DNA of 64,000 nt from Candidatus Woesearchaeota archaeon (lineage in GTDB: Archaea; Nanobdellota; Nanobdellia; Woesearchaeales; ARS49): contig JAHWHZ010000001.1 of assembly GCA_019322895.1 (NCBI GenBank), forward strand, positions 558,001 through 622,000, in the 5' to 3' direction. The notes beneath the pieces are model-generated. The model was not told the DNA's origin and made no database searches. It worked only from the letters and a program-made list of their open reading frames with translations. This document shows, in pieces, positions 34,047 through 41,665 of the stretch. The position numbers were made by a program, and so were the translations under genes. Position 1 is the first letter of the stretch; each line of letters starts with the position of its first letter.

Positions 34047-35480
34047 ATGGGGGATGAAATAGAATTTAAGAAGAAGTCTGAGTATGTTTGGGAGATTCCT
34101 AAGACTGGTTCTATGAGAGTTCCTGCCATAATATATGCTTCTGCTGCCTTGATGGATAAGATCAAGGAAGACAAGACCTTGCTGCAGGCATCAAATGTTG
34201 CTCATTTGCAGGGCATACAAAAAGCGTCCTATGTCATGCCAGATGCGCATCAGGGCTATGGTTTTCCTATAGGCGGTGTTGCTGCTTTTGACATGGATGA
34301 AGGAATAATCTCTCCAGGCGGTGTTGGATATGACATCAACTGCGGTGTGAGATTGCTAAAAACAGACTGGACTTTCAAGGATCTGCAATCAAAAAGACAG
34401 GAACTGCTTGACATGCTGTACAAGGAGATCCCTGCAGGTGTTGGCAGGGGAGGAATCACAAAACTATCAAAATCAGAATTACTAGAAGTTCTAAATACTG
34501 GTGCAAAGTGGGCCTTGAAAAATGGCTATGGCACAAAAGAAGACCTGCAGAGGACAGAAGAAGACGGCCACATGGAGGGTGCGGACCCAAGTGCTTGCTC
34601 AACAAGAGCTTTGGCAAGAGGCCTTCCTCAGCTAGGAACTCTTGGAGCAGGCAATCATTTTCTTGAGATACAGAAAGTTGACAAGATTTATGACAAAACA
34701 ACTGCTGATGCTTTTGGAATTGACAAAGAAGGGCAGGTCACTGTGATGATTCACTGCGGTTCAAGAGGATTTGGTCATCAAGTAGCTTCTGATTATATCA
34801 GGTTAATGGAAGACAAGTTTGGCCACGCGCATCTGCCAGACAGGGAATTAATAAACGCTCCAATTAATTCTGATTTAGGCCAGAAATACTACAAGGCAAT
34901 GTGCTCTGCAATTAATTTTGCTTTTGCAAACAGGCAGATGATTGCGCACTGGACAAGAGATGTTTTCAATAAAGTGCTGGGCTCTTCAGAAGGCATGAGA
35001 ATGGTGTATGACGTGTGCCATAATATAGCTAAGTTTGAAGAGCATGATGTTGACGGCAAAAAAAAGAAATTGTGCATTCACAGGAAAGGTGCTACACGGT
35101 CTTTTGGTCCGGGCAGGATAGAGATTCCAGAGGTTTACAGGAAAGTCGGCCAGCCAGTCATGCTTCCTGGCTCTATGGGCACTGCATCTTATGTTTTAGT
35201 TGGTACAAAAAAAGCAGAAGAGATATCCTGGGGCTCTACTGCGCACGGCGCAGGAAGGGTTGCTTCAAGGGCATGGGCTCTGAAGCATTATCGTGGAGAA
35301 GAAGTCAAGAAGCATCTTGAAGAGATGGATATAAAGGTCAAGGCAGGCTCTTGGAAAGGTTTGGCAGAAGAGTGTCACAAGGTTTATAAAGATATAGATG
35401 AAGTAGCTAGAGTAAGCACTAATTTGGGGCTTGGAAAGAAGGTTGCCAGATTAGTTCCAATTGGGGTGGTTAAAGGATGA
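34047..35480 (+). CDS. rtcB: tRNA-splicing ligase RtcB
   Basis: Joins 2',3'-cyclic phosphate and 5'-OH RNA ends, sealing tRNA exons. The 477-residue protein has MPDAHQGYGFPIGGVAAF, GVGYDINCGVRLL (metal-binding Cys), LGAGNHFLEIQ, HCGSRGFGHQV and the late HGAGRVASR with the guanylylated histidine. With four intron-bearing tRNA genes in this window its presence is consistent. Its stop overlaps the glucokinase start by 4 bases. Confidence 0.95.
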   Translation: MGDEIEFKKKSEYVWEIPKTGSMRVPAIIYASAALMDKIKEDKTLLQASNVAHLQGIQKASYVMPDAHQGYGFPIGGVAAFDMDEGIISPGGVGYDINCGVRLLKTDWTFKDLQSKRQELLDMLYKEIPAGVGRGGITKLSKSELLEVLNTGAKWALKNGYGTKEDLQRTEEDGHMEGADPSACSTRALARGLPQLGTLGAGNHFLEIQKVDKIYDKTTADAFGIDKEGQVTVMIHCGSRGFGHQVASDYIRLMEDKFGHAHLPDRELINAPINSDLGQKYYKAMCSAINFAFANRQMIAHWTRDVFNKVLGSSEGMRMVYDVCHNIAKFEEHDVDGKKKKLCIHRKGATRSFGPGRIEIPEVYRKVGQPVMLPGSMGTASYVLVGTKKAEEISWGSTAHGAGRVASRAWALKHYRGEEVKKHLEEMDIKVKAGSWKGLAEECHKVYKDIDEVARVSTNLGLGKKVARLVPIGVVKG

Positions 35481-36457
35481 GCTTGATACTTGCAGGCAGA
35501 ATTGGTGGAACCAAATCAACATTTGCTATTTTTGATTATGCAAACGGCAGTTTTAAGAAGCTGGCATATGAGGTCTATACTACAACTAAATTCAAGAGTT
35601 TTTATTCTATGCTGAAGAATTTTTTGGCTATTGCAAAAGTGACTCCTAAAGCAGCTTGTTTTGCAGCTGCAGGCCCGTGCCGGGATAATATCTGCAAGAT
35701 GACTAATGTTCCTTGGTCAATCGATGCTGCGAAAATAAACAAGTTATTTGGCATAAAGAAAGTGGCAGTCATTAATGATTATGAAAGCATTGGTTTCGGT
35801 GTAGAGGTATTGCACGCAAAAGATTTGATGAAGATAAAGCCAGGCAAGCCTCTTAAATTCAGCTCAAAAGCAGTTCTTGGAGCAAGCACAGGCCTTGGAG
35901 AAGCTATTATCGCATGGCTTGGACATGATGATTTTGTTCTTCCTTCTGAAGGCGGCCATGTTGATTTTGCTGCAAGAAATGAGCTTGAATGGGAGCTAAA
36001 GAATTTTATCAAGCACAAGACAAGACGTGCTGATATAGAGACTCTTGTCTCAAAAGGCGGCTTGTATAATATTTACCAGTTTCTCACGCAGACAGGCAGA
36101 TTCAAAGCTTCTGATAAAATCAAGAAGCTTTTCAAGAAAAAAGAGAAGCACCTTGTGATTGTAGAAGAGGCATTGAAAAGAAAAGATCCTGCCTGCAGGA
36201 AGGCTGTTGATATGTTTGTGTCTTTCTATGCTTCAGAAGCAGGCAATCTTGCTTTGACAGCAAAAGCAAACGGCGGGGTATTTCTTGTAGGTTCTTTGTC
36301 AAGGCTTCTTGCCAAAAGATTGAAATCTGCAATTTTCAAGAAATCTTTTGAAGACAAGTCAAAGATGCGTGTTTTATTGAGACAGATTCCTGTTTATATT
36401 GTTATGAATGAGGATGCTGCTCTTCTTGGTGCTGCTAATCTGGCTTCAAAGCTTTAG
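35477..36457 (+). CDS. glk: Glucokinase, bacterial type
   Basis: A 326-residue ASKHA-fold sugar kinase of the bacterial Glk family. Phosphate-1 loop is GRIGGTKSTFAIFD, with Arg where Asp is usual (GDIGGT). Other motifs are FAAAGPC, INDYESIGFG with the catalytic Asp, GASTGLGEA and PSEGGHVDF. Sugar-binding residues look kept, but the altered first loop makes activity uncertain. The start overlaps rtcB by 4 bases (ATGA). Most archaea use ADP-dependent or ROK-type kinases, so this suggests gene transfer. Confidence 0.8.
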   Translation: MSLILAGRIGGTKSTFAIFDYANGSFKKLAYEVYTTTKFKSFYSMLKNFLAIAKVTPKAACFAAAGPCRDNICKMTNVPWSIDAAKINKLFGIKKVAVINDYESIGFGVEVLHAKDLMKIKPGKPLKFSSKAVLGASTGLGEAIIAWLGHDDFVLPSEGGHVDFAARNELEWELKNFIKHKTRRADIETLVSKGGLYNIYQFLTQTGRFKASDKIKKLFKKKEKHLVIVEEALKRKDPACRKAVDMFVSFYASEAGNLALTAKANGGVFLVGSLSRLLAKRLKSAIFKKSFEDKSKMRVLLRQIPVYIVMNEDAALLGAANLASKL

Positions 36458-37185
36458 TCAAGCACTGCAATGACTTTTGGAGGATGCTTGTATTTAGGTT
36501 TTTTTGTTAGCCTTAGTGTGGCAAATCTAAGTGTATATGAGTATTGTGTTAAAAATCCAGTCGGGTTGTCTAGATCTACCAGATGCTTAAGTGGCGTCAG
36601 CATGTGTCCGATGTATCTTGAGTCAGCCAGGCCTAATTTTTCCTTTTTTTCAGATAACTGACGCATCAATAAACAGAGCCCTGCAAAATTAACCAGTTCT
36701 TCTTCTGATAGCAGGCTGCCGATTCCAAGAAAATGATAGTTTCTTTTTGGGCCGGATTTAAGTATGACTCCTTTTTCCAGCTGCGTGTCTTCTCTGATTT
36801 TTTCTTTAAGCAGGTCTAACAATGCTGCTTCTTTCATTTCACTGAAATTATCATGCGTATCAAAGTCCATCATAGGAAGATGCGCGTATCTGTTCTCATG
36901 CTGTTCGCCGATTTGCACCTTTGATGTCAGGCCAATCATTCTGCCATCCTGGACCGTTACAAAAGAAAGATCATCCAGTGATTTTAAGCTGTCAGCATCA
37001 ACAGGCGGGTATCTGTCTATGTCTGTTCTTGGCTTTTCCTGCTGATAAGAAACAAATATGAGTGTGCATATGTTTGTCTTGATAGGTGCGATTCCTTGCC
37101 TGTTGTTCATGTACCAATCAAATTTAGGCAGTTCTAGAACTACGTCAAGAACACTCTTTCCTTTTAGATAATCAAGTTCCCCCAT
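36454..37185 (-). CDS. Unknown protein, possible primase-polymerase-like fold
   Basis: A 243-residue protein. No family is firmly recognised. GPKRNYHFLGIGSLL near residue 145 and DSRYIGHMLTPLKHLVD near 195, followed by LRFATLRLT, recall the G-x-x-x-x-HF and Arg-rich strands of archaeo-eukaryotic primase-like domains. An acidic patch MDFDTHDNF near 105 could bind metal. This is a weak resemblance only. It is convergent with glucokinase (4-base overlap) and follows the 62-residue protein by 1 base. Confidence 0.5.
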   Translation of the reverse strand: MGELDYLKGKSVLDVVLELPKFDWYMNNRQGIAPIKTNICTLIFVSYQQEKPRTDIDRYPPVDADSLKSLDDLSFVTVQDGRMIGLTSKVQIGEQHENRYAHLPMMDFDTHDNFSEMKEAALLDLLKEKIREDTQLEKGVILKSGPKRNYHFLGIGSLLSEEELVNFAGLCLLMRQLSEKKEKLGLADSRYIGHMLTPLKHLVDLDNPTGFLTQYSYTLRFATLRLTKKPKYKHPPKVIAVLD

Positions 37186-37186
37186 T

Positions 37187-37375
37187 TTACAGCTTTAATT
37201 TTTTTATTGCTTTTAAAATATCTTCTGCGTCTTCTAAAAGAAGCATTTCTATCTTTTCTGTCCTGGATTCGTCTTCATAACCTTCGATATTATATATGCC
37301 TATTTCATCAAGGAGTTCATCTAATTGATCGTTATTATATTTTTCAAGTTTTTTTCTTAATTCTTGTTCATTCAT
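37187..37375 (-). CDS. Small acidic helical protein
   Basis: A 62-residue protein with a charged helical pattern (MNEQELRKKLEKYNNDQLDELLDEIG and a second helix). Its ATG overlaps the stop of the phosphoesterase gene (ATGA) and the next gene follows after 1 base, so it is part of a three-gene unit. No function recognised. Confidence 0.55.
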   Translation of the reverse strand: MNEQELRKKLEKYNNDQLDELLDEIGIYNIEGYEDESRTEKIEMLLLEDAEDILKAIKKLKL

Positions 37376-37986
37376 AGTTCTATTATCTTGCCTTTCTTGC
37401 CCACGTTTATTACTTTAGTGTTGCCTATTTTTTCTTCTATGCCTTCTGCCTCGTGCACATGGCCGCATATCAGAATATCTGGCTTGAACTCGTCTATTGC
37501 TTTCTTGAGTCCTGTGCTGCCGTCCATTGGTATGATGCCTGCTGTTTTAGATAATTTTTCTATTATGCTGTCTGCTGGATGCACGTGCGTTACCATTATT
37601 TTCTTTGGCAGGTTCTTCACTCTTTCAAATCCTGTTCTCAATGCATAGAATATCTCTTTCTCGCTCAGCTGGCTCAGTCCTATATTTGTTCCGCCGCATC
37701 CGAAAATGCCGACATCTCCTGACTGCAGCGAATAAGCATGAAGGTTTGTGAAGCCGTAAAGGTCTGCTAAGAACTGTGTTGTTGCAGGCAGTTCATGATT
37801 GCCTGATAATATCATGACTTTTTGTTTTTTTTCCTTGAATATGCCGATTATTCCTTCTGCCTGTCCTTCTTCCACTAAATCTCCATTTAATATGACTAGG
37901 TCTACTTTTTCTTTTTCAGCTTGTTCAGCCAATTGCTTGGCTATTGTTTTGTCTCCGTGGAAATCTCCAGCTGCGAGTATCTTCAT
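37372..37986 (-). CDS. Metallophosphoesterase, YfcE/MJ0936-like
   Basis: A 204-residue calcineurin-like phosphoesterase. Metal-binding motifs are GDFHGDK near residue 7, LNGDLVEEG near 33, LSGNHELP near 59, VTHVHPAD near 129 and ICGHVHEAEG near 172. Related archaeal enzymes act on small phosphodiesters. It is the first gene of a unit with the two hypothetical proteins downstream. Confidence 0.82.
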   Translation of the reverse strand: MKILAAGDFHGDKTIAKQLAEQAEKEKVDLVILNGDLVEEGQAEGIIGIFKEKKQKVMILSGNHELPATTQFLADLYGFTNLHAYSLQSGDVGIFGCGGTNIGLSQLSEKEIFYALRTGFERVKNLPKKIMVTHVHPADSIIEKLSKTAGIIPMDGSTGLKKAIDEFKPDILICGHVHEAEGIEEKIGNTKVINVGKKGKIIEL

Positions 37987-38015
37987 TTTTCCTCTCTTAG
38001 GAACAAGAAAAAACT

Positions 38016-38588
38016 TTATCTTTTGATTAATCCACGTTTCCTGGCAAGGTCGACTATTGTGCTTGGTCTTCCTTTTTTCTCGCCTTCATAGATTACAAAA
38101 TCCATCTTTTTCTTTACATTGACGTCTATGTTGTCCATGCTTGTCATGAAGTTTTTCCCTGTTATGTTTGCTGATGTTGTTATTATTGGCTTTTCTAGGT
38201 CGTTTGTTATCTCACTTATCCAGTGGTCTGGCCTTCGTATTCCTATTGTGTTATCTCCAGTAGGATTGACGTTTTTTGCCACAGCACTGTCTTTTTTTAA
38301 TTTGAGTATGATTGTGTAAGGTCCTGGCAGTTTTGCAAGCCATTCTTCTGCTTCTTTGTCTACATGGCAGTTTGCCCTGACCCACTCTCTTGATGGCGCG
38401 ATAACATTGAATGGCAGGTCTTGTCTCTGTTTTGCAGCTCTTACTTTAGCAACTGCTTCTTCATTTGTTGCATCACAGCCTATTCCGTAGATTGTATCAG
38501 TAGGATGTATGAATACTGCTCCTTCTTTTATTTGCTTCAGTATTCTGTGCTTGTTTACGTTGTACTCATCCTTGTTTATCGTCGCCAT
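38016..38588 (-). CDS. Threonylcarbamoyl-AMP synthase (Sua5/YrdC)
   Basis: A 190-residue YrdC-domain enzyme making threonylcarbamoyl-AMP for t6A in ANN-decoding tRNAs. Motifs are IHPTDTIYGIGCDATN near residue 27, KVRAAKQR for binding, LPGPYTIILK near 88, IGIRRPDHW and TSANITG near 140. It is the short form without the Sua5 C-terminal domain. TATA-like sequence lies in the gap to the NUDIX gene. Confidence 0.9.
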   Translation of the reverse strand: MATINKDEYNVNKHRILKQIKEGAVFIHPTDTIYGIGCDATNEEAVAKVRAAKQRQDLPFNVIAPSREWVRANCHVDKEAEEWLAKLPGPYTIILKLKKDSAVAKNVNPTGDNTIGIRRPDHWISEITNDLEKPIITTSANITGKNFMTSMDNIDVNVKKKMDFVIYEGEKKGRPSTIVDLARKRGLIKR

Positions 38589-38660
38589 AGTACTTAGAAG
38601 CAGTAGGGCCTTTAAAAAGCTTGTGATTCCGATTTATATAAGTATTTATAAAAAAATTAA

Positions 38661-39059
38661 CTATATTGCTCCTTCTTTTATCAGATCTGGAATATATTTT
38701 TCAAAAGAAGAGGGTGTATTGAATTTTCTTGCGTCAAAATCAGCTTTACTCATCCATTGGAATATTGCAATCTCAGAAGAAGGTATTATTTTGCCAGATA
38801 TCTTCACAAAGTATAATTCTAGTATTAAGGGATGATTGCTGTGTGCTGCCTTATCTACTGTGTAGGTTTTGAAATGTTTCATTGAAGTGACGTTTACTTG
38901 TAGCTCTTCTTTTAATTCCCGTCTTAAACAGTTTTCAGCAGTCTCTCCTGCTTCATATTTGCCGCCTGGATTGATGAAATATGGCTTTCCTTTCGGCTTG
39001 ACAATTAGTAATTTTTTATCATTAATAATCAGCGCCCCTGCTTTCCTGATTGTTGTCAT
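38661..39059 (-). CDS. NUDIX hydrolase
   Basis: A 132-residue NUDIX protein. The Nudix box begins GGKYEAGETAENCLRRELKEELQV near residue 31 and matches GX5EX7REUXEEXGU apart from the last position. Residues outside the box do not reveal a substrate. It may clean nucleoside diphosphate derivatives. It is a single gene between Sua5 and the mini-ORF pair. Confidence 0.85.
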   Translation of the reverse strand: MTTIRKAGALIINDKKLLIVKPKGKPYFINPGGKYEAGETAENCLRRELKEELQVNVTSMKHFKTYTVDKAAHSNHPLILELYFVKISGKIIPSSEIAIFQWMSKADFDARKFNTPSSFEKYIPDLIKEGAI

Positions 39060-39123
39060 ATGCCGTATTTGTTCTTTATACTTTAATAAATTTGCCTTTA
39101 GATATATAAAAGAAAAAATAAAA

Positions 39124-39264
39124 TCATGATGCTATAAAGCCAATCATGAATCCGCATTCTGCATCAGATATGCCGTTTTCATCCATCAGTGTCTCCACGC
39201 CGTCTTCTTCATATATGTCCAGTTCTTCCATCAGGGGTTCTTCAAATATTGGGGTTATTTCCAC
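39124..39264 (-). CDS. 46-residue acidic small protein (mini-ORF)
   Basis: A GTG-started ORF with a strong Shine-Dalgarno sequence GAGGTGAT at the right distance. It encodes 46 residues, strongly acidic through residue 35, ending AECGFMIGFIAS. The acidic body with an ISxxExGFMxG end resembles short acidic proteins that I associate with DPANN proteomes, though I cannot verify this. It follows the 24-residue ORF by 12 bases. An acidic leader and a hydrophobic Cys-containing tail also fit a precursor peptide, but no modifying enzyme is adjacent. Confidence 0.6.
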   Translation of the reverse strand: MEITPIFEEPLMEELDIYEEDGVETLMDENGISDAECGFMIGFIAS

Positions 39265-39276
39265 AGGTATCACCTC

Positions 39277-39351
39277 TTAGTTTTTTATTGAAAGTGCTTT
39301 TGTTTGCTCGAAAAATAATCGTTTGATTGTTGATTGGCTCAGGTCTATCAT
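39277..39351 (-). CDS. 24-residue peptide ORF
   Basis: An ATG-started ORF preceded by GAGGTGAT, encoding a basic 24-residue peptide (MIDLSQSTIKRLFFEQTKAL...). Its stop codon is joined to the next Shine-Dalgarno sequence (TAAGAGGTGAT), so it is translated in tandem with the 46-residue ORF. A TATA element at 39386-39394 gives it a promoter. Confidence 0.5.
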   Translation of the reverse strand: MIDLSQSTIKRLFFEQTKALSIKN

Positions 39352-39385
39352 GTTAATCACCTCTAAGAATTACGTTACAGAATTC

Positions 39386-39394
39386 ATTTAAATA
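39386..39394 (-). promoter_or_regulatory. TATA box for the mini-ORF pair
   Basis: TATTTAAAT on the minus strand, with a predicted start near 39361, about 10 bases before the first mini-ORF and its Shine-Dalgarno sequence. Confidence 0.5.
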
Positions 39395-39451
39395 CGCCAC
39401 GACAGCTTGTCCAGTGTCCAGTGGTTTGATTATGGGATAATGAGAGAAAAT

Positions 39452-39745
39452 CTAATAACTTACTAGCAATTTGCATGCTTCGTATGTTTGTATTGGGTAG
39501 TTTGTAGCAACACCCAGTGCATAAGGGATTAAGTACGGGCTGGGACGTGCCACCAGTAAATCGCATAAAGGCAGACATGCTGGAAAAACATATTCCCAAG
39601 CACCACCTACTTCTTTTCCAACGGCCCCTGTTGTTAAACCCAATAAGTATGAGGCTATTGTCAAGCTTGCAATCTTTCCTCCCTCTGTCCTTAGTATTCT
39701 TTCAAGCGTCTTCCGTGCTTTCTTTAGTTTACTGTCTTCACTCAT
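39452..39745 (-). CDS. Small membrane protein, unknown
   Basis: A 97-residue protein: a basic N-terminal helix (KLKKARKTLERILRTEGGK), a hydrophobic segment (about 26-42), a short cysteine-bearing loop and a second weak hydrophobic region. The start at 39745 is set by the Shine-Dalgarno sequence GGTGATC. It is divergent from the TrmB regulator. No family recognised; a two-helix hairpin membrane protein is the simplest reading. Confidence 0.55.
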   Translation of the reverse strand: MSEDSKLKKARKTLERILRTEGGKIASLTIASYLLGLTTGAVGKEVGGAWEYVFPACLPLCDLLVARPSPYLIPYALGVATNYPIQTYEACKLLVSY

Positions 39746-39844
39746 TTTGATCACCAAATACTTTTACTTCTCAGAACTACTTAAAAGACAGTTGTTATGA
39801 TAAATAACAACAATTTTATATACTTCAAGCAATTCTTATCATGT

Positions 39845-40558
39845 ATGGCGGCATTTGAGGAAAGACTGCAGAAAGCAGGGCTTACAGGCAATGAAGCTAA
39901 AGTGTATCTAGAGTTACTTAAGCGTGGCTCTAGCTCTGCTAATGCTTTGGCTAAGAAGATTGGTATGGATAGAACACTGGTTTATACTATCCTTAACCAT
40001 TTGATAGAAAAAGGCCTGGTAAACTACATCGTAAAAGCAAACAAGAAATTCTTTTCTGCTTCAGAGCCAGAGAATCTATTGAATCCTGTCAAGGAAAAGT
40101 CTGCTTTTATCCAGGATTTGATTCCAGAATTAAAAAAGATTGAGAAAATCCAGGAAATTCCTCAGGAAATCAAGATTTACGAGGGAAAAGAGGGCTTGAG
40201 AGTGATGGTCAATTTAATGCTTAAATCAAAAGAATATTGTGCTTTTGGTTCAACTGGCAGGGCGTTTTATGCATTATATGAAATGCCTGTTGTTGCCAAA
40301 AAAGTCATGAAGGCAAATATTCGAGTAAGAATTATAGGAAATACTAAACTAAAAGGTACCCCGCCATTCGCATATAAGAAATTTGAATACAAATTCCTAG
40401 ATATTGACAGCGAAGCCACAACAAATATCTTTGGAGATTATATTGCAATTCATTTAATCAAGCAAAAGCCTTTAGTAATACTTATTAAAAACAAACTAAT
40501 CGCACAGACTTACAGGAATCATTTTGAGGTTCTGTGGAAGATAGCTAAGAAAGCTTAG
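39845..40558 (+). CDS. TrmB-family transcriptional regulator
   Basis: A 237-residue regulator. The winged helix-turn-helix covers about residues 1-75 (LQKAGLTGNEAKVYLELLKRGSSSANALAKKIGMDRTLVYTIL), followed by a coiled coil and a phospholipase-D-like effector domain (IKIYEGKEGLRVMVNLML). Start 39845 is preferred because TATA TTTTATATAC lies about 25 bases ahead, predicting a leaderless transcript. Sugar- or metabolite-responsive TrmB proteins share this form; the ligand is not evident. It overlaps the convergent Orc1/Cdc6 gene by 4 bases. Confidence 0.85.
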   Translation: MAAFEERLQKAGLTGNEAKVYLELLKRGSSSANALAKKIGMDRTLVYTILNHLIEKGLVNYIVKANKKFFSASEPENLLNPVKEKSAFIQDLIPELKKIEKIQEIPQEIKIYEGKEGLRVMVNLMLKSKEYCAFGSTGRAFYALYEMPVVAKKVMKANIRVRIIGNTKLKGTPPFAYKKFEYKFLDIDSEATTNIFGDYIAIHLIKQKPLVILIKNKLIAQTYRNHFEVLWKIAKKA

Positions 40559-41616
40559 AATTCAGTCAGCTTCTTTGCATAACTAATTATAGTTGTATTT
40601 CCTTCTTTTCCAGTCACTTTATTGGTGATAATAAACTGTGCTTTGCTTAGCTTCTCAATACGTCTTTGAAATGTTTTATAGCTTCCAGTTCCGCCTTTCT
40701 GTTTATACACTTCAAATAAATCTCCTATTTTCTTGTCTGAATTCTCTTTTACAACAGAAAGAACTAATCTTGTGTCTTCATCTAAATCAGTTGATTTCTT
40801 GATTTTGAAATCTTCTAATTTGCCTATTGCTTTTTGTGCGTGCTCTTCTGCTACTTTTTTAGAGCTCAGGCTTTCTGCAATCCTGCCTGCCTCTCTTAGC
40901 AAGTAAAGCCCGGCTCTTATGTCTCCTCGTTCATGAGAAGTTCGGGTTATCAGGTTAAATGCAGCATCATCTAAGACTCCTGGAAGAAATGCATACATTG
41001 TCCTTTGCTTTAGTATCTCAGATGTTTCTTTTTCATCGTATGACTTGAATTCTATTATCTCTGGCAGTAGTCTTGATTTTATCCTGTCTTCAAGCTTATC
41101 CAGCCATTCTTTGTAGTTTGTTATCAAAAATATGCTTTTCTTGTAAATATCATTCAGTATGGAATATAAGAAATCAAAATCTTCAACTTTGTCTATCTCA
41201 TCAAAGGCAAATACTATTGGCTTTCTGTTAGCCATGTTCTGGATTACTTTAAACAACTCCTCTGTGTTTTTGTTCTGCGTAAACTTATAACCTAATTGAT
41301 GACAGATGTCAACTATTATCTTGTATGTCGTGTTTTTCTGCCAGCAGTTGATATATATAGGAATAACGTCATCTGTATTGTATTCTAAATCGCGAAAAAT
41401 CCATTTTGTTGCAGCTGTCTTGCCTATGCCTGGAGCTCCGCAAATGAAAAGATTCTTTCCATTCCTGTTCTGCATAAGAGGCTTGATGCTAAGAATGATC
41501 TCTTTTTGCTGCCCTTCGCGAAAAGGAAGTATTTTTGGCACAAACTCTGTGTCTAGTGCATCCTCATTCTTGAAAAGTGTTTCTTCATCCCCCAATATGC
41601 CGTCAAATAAGTTCAT
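40555..41616 (-). CDS. Orc1/Cdc6 replication initiator family AAA ATPase
   Basis: A 353-residue AAA+ protein. Walker A is GAPGIGKTAATKW near residue 60, Walker B is FAFDEIDKVED near 134, and the sensor 1 region LITNYKEW follows. RSRLLPE-like SRLLPEIIEF and RGDIRAGLYLLREAG match archaeal Orc1/Cdc6. The C-terminal winged helix covers about 270-353 (YKTFQRRIEKL). Start region TATA ACTTAAATAC is about 30 bases upstream. No origin-like repeat array is visible in the short flanking gaps. Confidence 0.85.
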   Translation of the reverse strand: MNLFDGILGDEETLFKNEDALDTEFVPKILPFREGQQKEIILSIKPLMQNRNGKNLFICGAPGIGKTAATKWIFRDLEYNTDDVIPIYINCWQKNTTYKIIVDICHQLGYKFTQNKNTEELFKVIQNMANRKPIVFAFDEIDKVEDFDFLYSILNDIYKKSIFLITNYKEWLDKLEDRIKSRLLPEIIEFKSYDEKETSEILKQRTMYAFLPGVLDDAAFNLITRTSHERGDIRAGLYLLREAGRIAESLSSKKVAEEHAQKAIGKLEDFKIKKSTDLDEDTRLVLSVVKENSDKKIGDLFEVYKQKGGTGSYKTFQRRIEKLSKAQFIITNKVTGKEGNTTIISYAKKLTEF

Positions 41617-41665
41617 ACTCCCACAATATCTAGTACTGTATTTAAGTTTTATTGTAATGCAGAAA

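Noticed and set aside
39124..39264. Firm call of the 46-residue ORF as a RiPP precursor
   Set aside because: No radical SAM, YcaO or LanB-type gene is adjacent; the nearest radical SAM genes are about 6 and 20 kb away in unrelated contexts.
23383..39429. TGTCCAGTGGYTTG shared at 23383-23396 and 39416-39429
   Set aside because: A 14-base match with one mismatch is expected many times by chance across 64 kb, and no mobile element boundary coincides.
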